A stretch of 15,357 nt of DNA, from NCBI GenBank assembly GCA_029245825.1, contig JAQWON010000104.1:1-15357 (forward strand), written 5' to 3'. Both the position numbers and the translations under genes were made by a program. Below are positions 7,553-14,376 of the stretch, in pieces. The number at the start of each line of letters is the position of its first letter. Position 1 is the stretch's first letter. Under the pieces are notes generated by a model. That model saw only the letters and a program-made list of their open reading frames with translations. It searched no databases and had not been told where the DNA came from. This stretch comes from Flavobacteriaceae bacterium (GTDB lineage: Bacteria; Bacteroidota; Bacteroidia; Flavobacteriales; Flavobacteriaceae).

Positions 7553-9997
7553 ATGATTAAAGGAACTCTAAAACTTTTTTTAGTAATATTTTTCTTAGGA
7601 TGTGTTACTGAATCTAGAGAAAACTTTAAATCATTTGATTATCTCCCTCAAAATACTTTTCTGGTTTTTAAAGTAAATGAAATTTCTCAAATAAAATCAT
7701 CTAATTTACTTACAAACATTCTCTCAATAGAAAAAGATTATAAAGACAGATTTAATCTACTATTGCCCTCTTTTAATAGTGAAGAGATCTTATTTTTCTT
7801 TACAAGAATAGGTAAAAATAAGGATGCAATTAGTTTTATTTCAAATATAAATGAAACTGATACTATTATGTTATACAATGAAAAAATTATGTATAGTGGA
7901 ATTGAAATTGGAATTAATGAAAACAAGAATAAGACAAAAATATATGTCTCTAATATTGATGACTTTAAAATTGTATCTGAATCAAAGTTAGTTATTGAAG
8001 ATTGTATTAGAAACTATTTAAATAATAAAAAAGGAATAATTGATAAAAGGTTTAATGAATTAATTCAAATAATGGATAATGAAAGTAATGTGAATATTTT
8101 TATTCATCCTCAAGCAAAAAAAATCTTTGGTAAATTCTTTCCTTATGCACCAATTTTTCCTAAAACTGGCAATGAATGGATTGGACTAGACATGGATTTT
8201 TCCTCAGATATATTTTCATTAAACGGAATTGGTTTTGTAAATGACTCCATCCCTAATTTTCTTGATTTAATTAAAGGTCAAAAGCCAACAGGAATAAATA
8301 TTCCCGAAATTATTCCTAATAATTTTTCAAGTTACCTTAGTTTAACAATTGAAAATATTCAACAGCTTGAAGAAAATTTTAAGAAGTATGCTATTAAAAG
8401 CAACTTGGCAATAAAAAAAATCGATTTTTCAGCAATTTCAGATATTAATGAAATTGGGTGGCTTAGACAAGATGAAAATAAAGCAGTGCTTTTTCATTCA
8501 AATAATATCGAGACAAATAGACTTTTAAAATATACATCCGGAAATGAAAAAAAATTTCGCTCAAACATTTATTATTCAGTTAAACTACCAATTGAGATTG
8601 AAAATTTCCTTAATCTTTCTGGAGAAAAAACTGATTTAAAGTGGCTAATGCAACTAGACTCATTTTTTATTATTAGTGAAAATGAATCTCTACTCAAAAC
8701 TATTTTTAGCAACTATAAAAATGGAAGTACGCTTTCAAGAGACAATAATTTTAAATCTCTTAAGCAATCCCTTTCAAATATTAATTCTTTTATATGGATT
8801 GGAAATACTTCAAAATTGATCCCCAGCTGGGGCAAAAATTCATACAAAGAAGGAGTGTTAAAAAAAATAAACCCAAAACAATTTCCTCTAATTGCTATGC
8901 AAGGTATAATTGAAGAAAAATATTCACACCTCCATTTTAAAATTCAAAAAAACTTGCCTAAACTGGAAAAAAATACTGCTATTAATCAGTATAATATAAA
9001 TCTAGAAAATAACGCTTCAAAACCTCCTAAATGGATCAAGAATCATAGATCCAAAGAAATGGATATTGTAATTCAGGATAATCAAAATGTGTTATACCTT
9101 TTTTCAAATAAGGGAAAGTTGTTATGGAAAAAAAAATTGGGTGGAAAAATATTAGGAGACATTAAACAAGTAGATTTATATAAAAATAAACGTCTTCAAA
9201 TGGCATTTAGAACTAAGGATAGGTTTTTAATACTAGATCGTAATGGAAAAATTGTTAAACCATTTAATATAAGACTAGAAAAAAATGATTTTTCAATACC
9301 ATTATCTGTTTTTGATTATGACTCAAATAGAAATTATAGGTTTTTAGTAGTAAACAGCTCTTCAACTTTAATGTACGACAGTAAAGGAAAAAAAGTAACT
9401 GGATTTAATTCAAAATCAATTAAAGAAAGAATAACTCACCCCCCTAAACACATAAGAATCTCAGGTAAAGATTACCTAATTTTTAAGCAAAAAAACAGAT
9501 TAAGAATTTTAAACCGAAAAGGGCAAGATCGAATTAAGTTAAAAGATGATATAAATTTTAGTGATAATACAATTTTCTCATATTTAGACACTTTTATGAC
9601 TACTGATAAAGAAGGTAATTTAGTCCAAATTGATACTAAAGGCAATGTCTTTAAAACAAAATTAGATCTTGGCTATAATCATTATATAGAGTCAACAACT
9701 AAATCTCTAGTTACATTTTCTGAAAATATTTTGACTATAAAAGGTATTCCTATAAAATTACCCTTTGGGAATTATACAAGACCTAAAATATTTTATATCA
9801 ATAACACTCTTTATATTTCAATAACTGATCTACAAGCAGAAAAGGTATACCTTTATTATAGTAATGGCAATTCAGTTGGGGGATTTCCTGTTTATGGAAC
9901 TTCAGAAGCAGATCTCTCAAATGCTGATAAGGACAGATCAATTGAGCTAACTGTTTTATCAAGTGATAAAGAAATTTTAATTTATCAAATTAATTAA
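7553..9997 (+). CDS. Large lipoprotein: DUF3352-like N-terminal half, beta-propeller-like C-terminal half
   Basis: This 814-residue envelope protein has no function I recognise. It starts with a lipoprotein signal peptide, MIKGTLKLFLVIFFLGC, with Cys17 as the probable lipidated residue. The following region (FDYLPQNTFLVFKVNEISQI and on to about residue 480) resembles DUF3352-type proteins: a mixed alpha/beta segment beginning with a 'LP..t..vf.vn' stretch. From about residue 491 (PPKWIKNH) to the end there are repeated units of the form 'vlyLfsnkGKllWkkkl' (such as LFSNKGKLLWKKKLGG, ILDRNGKIVKPF, MYDSKGKKVTGF, ILNRKGQDRIKL, QIDTKGNVFKTKL). These look like blades of a PQQ/WD40-like beta-propeller. 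The second half could bind a partner or polysaccharide; that is inference. It lies downstream of rnhB on the same strand and ends 2 bases from the convergent lipB. The start is chosen because the next methionine lies about 100 residues in and would remove the signal peptide. Confidence 0.75.
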   Translation: MIKGTLKLFLVIFFLGCVTESRENFKSFDYLPQNTFLVFKVNEISQIKSSNLLTNILSIEKDYKDRFNLLLPSFNSEEILFFFTRIGKNKDAISFISNINETDTIMLYNEKIMYSGIEIGINENKNKTKIYVSNIDDFKIVSESKLVIEDCIRNYLNNKKGIIDKRFNELIQIMDNESNVNIFIHPQAKKIFGKFFPYAPIFPKTGNEWIGLDMDFSSDIFSLNGIGFVNDSIPNFLDLIKGQKPTGINIPEIIPNNFSSYLSLTIENIQQLEENFKKYAIKSNLAIKKIDFSAISDINEIGWLRQDENKAVLFHSNNIETNRLLKYTSGNEKKFRSNIYYSVKLPIEIENFLNLSGEKTDLKWLMQLDSFFIISENESLLKTIFSNYKNGSTLSRDNNFKSLKQSLSNINSFIWIGNTSKLIPSWGKNSYKEGVLKKINPKQFPLIAMQGIIEEKYSHLHFKIQKNLPKLEKNTAINQYNINLENNASKPPKWIKNHRSKEMDIVIQDNQNVLYLFSNKGKLLWKKKLGGKILGDIKQVDLYKNKRLQMAFRTKDRFLILDRNGKIVKPFNIRLEKNDFSIPLSVFDYDSNRNYRFLVVNSSSTLMYDSKGKKVTGFNSKSIKERITHPPKHIRISGKDYLIFKQKNRLRILNRKGQDRIKLKDDINFSDNTIFSYLDTFMTTDKEGNLVQIDTKGNVFKTKLDLGYNHYIESTTKSLVTFSENILTIKGIPIKLPFGNYTRPKIFYINNTLYISITDLQAEKVYLYYSNGNSVGGFPVYGTSEADLSNADKDRSIELTVLSSDKEILIYQIN
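8821..8832. repeat. GC-rich perfect 12-bp palindrome inside the lipoprotein gene
   Basis: CCCCAGCTGGGG is a perfect palindrome with ten G/C bases, in a gene that is otherwise strongly AT-rich. It spans the codons for Ile423-Pro-Ser-Trp-Gly427 (ATC CCC AGC TGG GGC), unusually GC-rich codon choices for this gene. Its core CCAGCTGG also occurs at 3562-3569 in gltD, and CAGCTGGGG occurs in gltB near 1688. No function can be assigned. Confidence 0.6.
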
Positions 9998-9999
9998 AA

Positions 10000-10707
10000 C
10001 TAAATTTTAGCTTCAATTTCAAAAAGATTAATAAAATGTCTTGCAACGCTTTTTTTTACCTCAGAAAGTAAAATTTTTTTTCCAAGTTCTTCTTTCATAG
10101 AAGTAACTCCTTTATCATTTATCCCACAAGGAACTATATTATTGAAGTAGTCCAAATTTGTATTAACATTTAGTGACATTCCATGCATTGTTACCCATCT
10201 ACTAGCCCGAACACCAAAAGCACATATTTTTTTTGGTGAAAATTTACCATTTTTAACCCATACACCTGTTTGACCAGAAATTCTGAAACCTGAAATACCA
10301 TAATCTGAAAGTGTTGTAATAATAACTTCCTCTAATGTTCTAAGATATTTATGGATATCAGTAAAAAAATTATCAAGATCTAAAATAGGATAGACCACAA
10401 CCTGTCCAGGTCCATGAAAAGTTATATCCCCTCCTCTATTTGTTTTAAAAAACTCTATATTCTTTTCAATTAAGGATTCCATGTTTGTAAGTAAATTATT
10501 AATATCTCCACTTTTGCCAAGGGTATAAACAGGATAGTGCTCTACAAAGAGTAAAAAATTATCTGTTTTTGATAATTGTTCTTTCTTATAATTTGATTTT
10601 TTAGTTTTGATTATCTCTGAAAAATACTTTTCCTGTTGATTTAATCCATACTGATAAGAGATTTTACCCAAATCTTTAATAATTAATTTTTTATTCTTGT
10701 TATTCAT
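10000..10707 (-). CDS. lipB: Octanoyl-[acyl-carrier-protein]:protein N-octanoyltransferase
   Basis: LipB moves octanoyl groups from acyl carrier protein to the lipoyl domains of 2-oxoacid dehydrogenases and to glycine-cleavage H protein, the first step of lipoate synthesis, in the cytoplasm. Numbered from ATG 10707 (235 residues), the family motif RGGDITFHGPGQ is at 91-102. Catalytic Lys160 is in KKICAFGVR, HGMSLNVN is at 175-182, and catalytic Cys194 is in PCGI. The frame stays open upstream to a GTG at 10764, which would add 19 residues. I prefer ATG 10707 because MNNKNKKLIIKDLG matches the usual LipB N terminus and because a consensus -7 promoter lies inside the longer version at 10746-10753. 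The gene is divergent from lysS and ends 2 bases from the convergent lipoprotein gene. Confidence 0.95.
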   Translation of the reverse strand: MNNKNKKLIIKDLGKISYQYGLNQQEKYFSEIIKTKKSNYKKEQLSKTDNFLLFVEHYPVYTLGKSGDINNLLTNMESLIEKNIEFFKTNRGGDITFHGPGQVVVYPILDLDNFFTDIHKYLRTLEEVIITTLSDYGISGFRISGQTGVWVKNGKFSPKKICAFGVRASRWVTMHGMSLNVNTNLDYFNNIVPCGINDKGVTSMKEELGKKILLSEVKKSVARHFINLFEIEAKI

Positions 10708-10745
10708 GAAATTAAAAGCTGAAAAGTTTGTGCAAAAAACCTTTT

Positions 10746-10753
10746 CAAAGATA
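10746..10753 (-). promoter_or_regulatory. Promoter -7 element of lipB
   Basis: The minus strand reads TATCTTTG, an exact TAnnTTTG match. It is 38 bases upstream of the preferred lipB ATG at 10707, giving a leader of roughly 30 bases. No good -33 TTG is visible. It is the mirror image of the lysS element at 10786-10793, and the two promoters would share their -33 area. Confidence 0.55.
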
Positions 10754-10785
10754 TAAAATTTCACTCCCTATTAATGTAGACTAAT

Positions 10786-10793
10786 TATCTTTG
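10786..10793 (+). promoter_or_regulatory. Promoter -7 element of lysS
   Basis: TATCTTTG matches the Bacteroidota consensus TAnnTTTG exactly and lies 18 bases upstream of the lysS ATG, so the leader would be about 10 bases long. No convincing -33 TTG is present; the upstream stretch around 10763-10772 is shared with the lipB promoter. Confidence 0.6.
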
Positions 10794-10811
10794 TAAAAAC
10801 TATTATTGTAA

Positions 10812-12461
10812 ATGAGCTCTCTTTCAGAACAGGAAAAAATACGAAGAGAAAAACTTCAAGCTTTAAAAAAATTAGGGATTAGTTTGTATCCAGCTGACCT
10901 ATATCCGATAAATTCTAATTCAAAAGAAATTAAAGAAAATTTTATCCAAGGAAAAAAAGTTATTGTCGCTGGAAGACTAATGTCAAGAAGAATTCAAGGA
11001 AAAGCAAGTTTTGCTGAATTACAAGATTTTCATGGTAGAGTCCAAGTATATTTCAACCGAGATGAAATTTGTCCAGGAGAAAATAAAGAGCTTTACAATG
11101 AGGTTTATAAAAAACTTCTTGATATTGGAGATATAATTGGTTTAGAAGGAGAGCTTTTCAAAACCCAAGTAGGAGAAAAAACCTTAATGGTAAAAAATTT
11201 TAAATTGTTAAGTAAAAGTCTTCGCCCAATACCCATTCCAAAAACTGATTCTGACGGAAATGTTTATGATCATTTCAACGATCCTGAGTCAAGATATCGT
11301 CAACGTTATTTGGATTTAATACTTAATCCTAAAGTAAAAGAAGTTTTTCTTAAAAGATCTAAGATATATGATTTGATTAGAGATTTTTATAACAATAAAA
11401 ATTATCTTGAAGTAGAAACACCTATTCTTCAACCTATCCCTGGAGGTGCTTCAGCTCGCCCCTTTATTACTCATCATAACGCATTAGATATTCCTTTATA
11501 TCTAAGAATTGCAAATGAACTATATCTAAAAAGACTAATTATTGGAGGATTTCCTGGGGTGTATGAATTTTCAAAAGATTTTAGAAATGAAGGTATGGAT
11601 CGTTCACATAATCCAGAATTTACAGTATTGGAACTTTACGTTGCCTACAAAGATTATTTTTGGATGATGGAAACTACTGAAAAACTTCTTGAAAAAATAG
11701 CTATTGGAGTTAATGGCACTACAAAAGCAAAAATAGAAAATAAAGAAATTGACTTCAAGCCACCCTATCCTAGAATTCCAATTTTTGAAGCAATTAAAAA
11801 ATATACTGGAGTTGATCTTTCTAAAATGGATGAGTCTCAAATTAGAGAGAGTGCAAAAAAAATGGGAATTGAAATTACTGATTCTATGGGAGAAGGGAAA
11901 CTGATAGATGCTATTTTTGGTAAAAAATGTGAAGAGTATTATGTTCAACCTACTTTTATAATTGACTATCCAAAATCTATGAGTCCTTTAACTAAAGAAC
12001 ATAGAAAAAATAAAAATCTTACAGAGAGATTTGAACTAATAGTTAATGGGAAAGAAATAGCTAACGCATACTCTGAATTAAATGATCCAATAGATCAGCG
12101 TAAAAGATTTGAAGATCAACTATTACTAAGTAAAAAGGGAGATGATGAAGCAATGTTTATTGATCAAGATTTTTTGAAAGCTTTGGAATATGGTATGCCA
12201 CCAACATCTGGTATAGGTATCGGTATTGATAGATTGACAATGATTTTAACTAATAGTGATTCTATACAAGAAGTGATTTTTTTCCCTCAAATGAGACCTG
12301 AAAAGAAAACTTTGGATATTAATGAAGAAGAAAAAAAAGTTTTTGATCTTCTTAAAAAAGGAAAGTCAATTTCACTAAACATTGTCAAGGAAGAAAGTAA
12401 TTTAAGTGGAAAAAAATGGGATAAAACGATCAAATCATTGGTTAAAAAAAAACTTAGCTGA
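10812..12461 (+). CDS. lysS: Lysyl-tRNA synthetase (class II)
   Basis: This 549-residue enzyme charges tRNA(Lys) with lysine. Residues up to about 150 form the anticodon-binding OB fold (VIVAGRLMSRRIQGKASFAEL is its first strands). The class II catalytic core follows with PGGASARPFITHHN, motif 2 from Phe257 (FRNEGMDRSHNPEF), and motif 3 from Gly467 (GIGIGIDRLTMIL, with the ATP-binding Arg474). After the core the protein continues for about 46 residues (504-549, EEEKKVFDLLKKGKS through LSGKKWDKTIKSLVKKKLS), absent from E. coli LysS. I recognise this as the Bacteroidota-type C-terminal extension; it looks like a winged-helix or helix-turn-helix unit. The ATG at 10812 is preceded by a consensus promoter and fits the family N terminus (LSEQEKIRREKLQALKKLG). 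Confidence 0.97.
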   Translation: MSSLSEQEKIRREKLQALKKLGISLYPADLYPINSNSKEIKENFIQGKKVIVAGRLMSRRIQGKASFAELQDFHGRVQVYFNRDEICPGENKELYNEVYKKLLDIGDIIGLEGELFKTQVGEKTLMVKNFKLLSKSLRPIPIPKTDSDGNVYDHFNDPESRYRQRYLDLILNPKVKEVFLKRSKIYDLIRDFYNNKNYLEVETPILQPIPGGASARPFITHHNALDIPLYLRIANELYLKRLIIGGFPGVYEFSKDFRNEGMDRSHNPEFTVLELYVAYKDYFWMMETTEKLLEKIAIGVNGTTKAKIENKEIDFKPPYPRIPIFEAIKKYTGVDLSKMDESQIRESAKKMGIEITDSMGEGKLIDAIFGKKCEEYYVQPTFIIDYPKSMSPLTKEHRKNKNLTERFELIVNGKEIANAYSELNDPIDQRKRFEDQLLLSKKGDDEAMFIDQDFLKALEYGMPPTSGIGIGIDRLTMILTNSDSIQEVIFFPQMRPEKKTLDINEEEKKVFDLLKKGKSISLNIVKEESNLSGKKWDKTIKSLVKKKLS

Positions 12462-12561
12462 AGTAATCAAAGAAAAGAATTTATTTTTTGTCAAAAGATT
12501 ACAATAAGTAGGGGATACATTTTATTTTTTGGTAAGAATATATAAGATAAAAATAATAATT

Positions 12562-12966
12562 ATGAAAAAACTCTTACTTATACCAATTCTATGTTTCTTA
12601 AATGTTTCAGTTTCTCAGCAAAACAATGAAAAATTAAATAAAATATTCAATCCAGAACAAGAAGCAATTCTAACAACAAAACAACTGTCACTTCGCCTAG
12701 ATCTTACCAATATGCAGGAGAAAAAAATTATAAATTTTTTGAAATTACACTTAATCGAAGGTGAAAAAATTAGAAAAAAAAGAAAAAAAGGAATATCAGA
12801 AGACGAATCTTTTAATTTAAGGGTGAAATTTTTAGATCATCAAAAATTACTTCAAGAAAAATTTAAATTAATTCTAGATGAAAATCAATATAAAGAATGG
12901 AGAGCACAGCAAAGATTAAAAAAAGAAAATTCTGAAAAAAGAAGGAATAGAATTAAAAAGCAATAG
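12562..12966 (+). CDS. Small exported LTXXQ-like (Spy/CpxP-type) protein
   Basis: This 134-residue protein has a signal peptide, MKKLLLIPILCFLNVSVSQ, and a highly basic helical mature part. It contains 'LDLTNMQEKKI' and, about 60 residues later, 'LDENQYKEW', which look like the two LTxxQ-type helices of Spy/CpxP-related periplasmic proteins; the spacing and charge fit. A chaperone role is inferred from the family only. The C-terminal tail is very rich in Lys and Arg (RAQQRLKKENSEKRRNRIKKQ). I place the start at ATG 12562, directly before the signal peptide. The frame is open back to a TTG at 12529, but that would put the extra residues VRIYKIKIII ahead of the signal sequence. It lies 100 bases downstream of lysS on the same strand; that gap holds no strong promoter or terminator. 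Confidence 0.7.
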   Translation: MKKLLLIPILCFLNVSVSQQNNEKLNKIFNPEQEAILTTKQLSLRLDLTNMQEKKIINFLKLHLIEGEKIRKKRKKGISEDESFNLRVKFLDHQKLLQEKFKLILDENQYKEWRAQQRLKKENSEKRRNRIKKQ

Positions 12967-12988
12967 AAATGATTTTAAAACTTTTAAT

Positions 12989-13786
12989 CTAGTCTCTAAC
13001 CTTAACATTAATATTTTGGCCAATATAAATTGTTTTATTTATAATATTATTTTGGTCAATTAAATCTTTAATATCTACATTATATTTTCTTGATATAGAA
13101 AATAAAGTATCACCTTTTTCTACTTGATGAATAATTAGACGATATTTTTTTTTCTCATATTTGTTTGAACTAGCTCTCTTGAAATTTGATTTATCAAATC
13201 TAGACAAATTATATCTTTCAATAAGATTAATAAGCTTTGTTGAATATTTTGGATCCGTTGCATAGCCAGCTTTTTTTAGACCTTTTGCCCATCCCTTATA
13301 ATCATTTGAATTCAGCTCAAACAAAAATTTATACCTACTTCTATTCTTTAAGAAAATTGAGTGATCATAATATGATTCCAATGAATTTGTGTAAACTCTG
13401 AAGCACTCTCCCTTTTCATCATCATCATAATAAATACGATCTCCTTCCCAATTTTTATGGCACTTAATTCCAAAATGGTTGTTAGCATTTTTAGCTAAAT
13501 AACCAATTCCCATTCCAGACTCCAAAAGACCTTGTGCTAATGTAATACTTGCTGGAATACCATATTTATTCATTTCAGATTTAGCAACCGAAGAATAAGT
13601 TTTTATATAAAGTTCAGCTCCTTTAAAAGGAGTTGTCTTTTTATCTTCATTTTGAATAACTGCAAGTTGCTTATTAGATTTTTCATTATTTTTTGGTTTA
13701 TATTTTTTATTATTTTTTAATAAACCACAACTATTTATAGTTGCAGAAATGATTAGAATAGGTATTAACTTTAGTATTAATCTCAT
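12989..13786 (-). CDS. Glucosaminidase-domain lipoprotein with LysM (peptidoglycan hydrolase)
   Basis: This 265-residue protein probably cleaves peptidoglycan glycan strands (N-acetylglucosaminidase, GH73-like) while anchored in the envelope. The signal peptide ends in a lipobox, INSC, making Cys20 the likely lipidated residue. A basic, low-complexity linker follows to about residue 55. The glucosaminidase domain runs from about 58 to 195; its catalytic glutamate is probably Glu89 in LAQGLLESGMG, followed by NNHFGIKCHKNW and YATDPKYSTKLINLIERY. A single LysM, which binds peptidoglycan, occupies about 219-263 (HQVEKGDTLFSISRKYNVD, then IYIGQNINVKV). The order of catalytic domain then LysM is common in Bacteroidota. 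The gene is convergent with the LTXXQ-like gene (22 bases between stops) and divergent from the DUF4136-type gene (59 bases between starts). Confidence 0.92.
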   Translation of the reverse strand: MRLILKLIPILIISATINSCGLLKNNKKYKPKNNEKSNKQLAVIQNEDKKTTPFKGAELYIKTYSSVAKSEMNKYGIPASITLAQGLLESGMGIGYLAKNANNHFGIKCHKNWEGDRIYYDDDEKGECFRVYTNSLESYYDHSIFLKNRSRYKFLFELNSNDYKGWAKGLKKAGYATDPKYSTKLINLIERYNLSRFDKSNFKRASSNKYEKKKYRLIIHQVEKGDTLFSISRKYNVDIKDLIDQNNIINKTIYIGQNINVKVRD

Positions 13787-13845
13787 TTTTAAAACTATGT
13801 CTTAAAGTTTGGCATAATTTTTGAAATTAATTAAAATAAAGAACT

Positions 13846-14376
13846 ATGTCAAAAAAAATATTTTTTTTCATTTGCATTTTGATAACTTCATCTTGTGCAT
13901 CAATAAGTGTTTTCACTGATCACGATACAAGTGTTGATTTTTCTAAGTATGAAACATATGCCTTTTATAAACCAAGTATTGATAAAGTTAGCATCTCAGA
14001 CCTTGATAAGAGAAGGATTTTGAAAGCAGTTGATGACCAGATGGTCAGTAAAAATATTTCTAGATCAAGTTCACCTGATCTTTTAATAAGCATTAGTACT
14101 GAAGCAAAAGAAAAAATATATATTAATTCAATTATTAACTACAGTTTTTGGAATCCATGGTTTTGGGGACCTAATCATAACTATATTAACTCTCAAACTG
14201 AAGGAACCCTTTATCTTAATATTATTGACTCAGAAAGTAATCAACTAGTATGGCAAGGAAAAGGTAAAGGCCTGATAAATGAGTATACAAAAAAAAGAGA
14301 CGAACGAATTAATGAGTTTGTGACTAAAATTCTTTTAAATTTTCCTCCACAGGAATTAGATATAAATCAAATTTAA
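13846..14376 (+). CDS. DUF4136-type lipoprotein
   Basis: This 176-residue lipoprotein has a signal peptide (MSKKIFFFICILITSSC, lipidated Cys17) and the pattern of DUF4136 proteins: 'DFSKYETYAFY' (31-41), 'LDKRRILKAVDDQM' (53-66), 'SPDLLISIS' (76-84), 'EGTLYLNIIDSESNQLVWQGKGKG' (119-142), and a final 'ILLNFPP' (162-168). The family's function is unknown. Between these blocks there is an aromatic stretch, SFWNPWFWGPNHNY (100-113), probably a surface loop. Its last codon overlaps the stop codon of the convergent alaS: the shared bases TTTAA contain both TAA stops. The promoter is uncertain; TAATTTTTG at 13815-13823 has one extra base between TA and TTTG. Confidence 0.85.
   Translation: MSKKIFFFICILITSSCASISVFTDHDTSVDFSKYETYAFYKPSIDKVSISDLDKRRILKAVDDQMVSKNISRSSSPDLLISISTEAKEKIYINSIINYSFWNPWFWGPNHNYINSQTEGTLYLNIIDSESNQLVWQGKGKGLINEYTKKRDERINEFVTKILLNFPPQELDINQI

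Noticed and set aside
12463..12502. GTAATC...GATTAC inverted repeat after lysS as a terminator
   Set aside because: The stem is six base pairs around a 28-base loop, without a GC-rich core or a clear T tract. I do not call it a terminator.
12462..12545. Reading through the lysS TGA into an open stretch of about 27 codons
   Set aside because: The stretch lacks stops, but its translation (SNQRKEFIFCQ and on) does not resemble the LysS tail as I recall it, so it is most likely chance in the gap.
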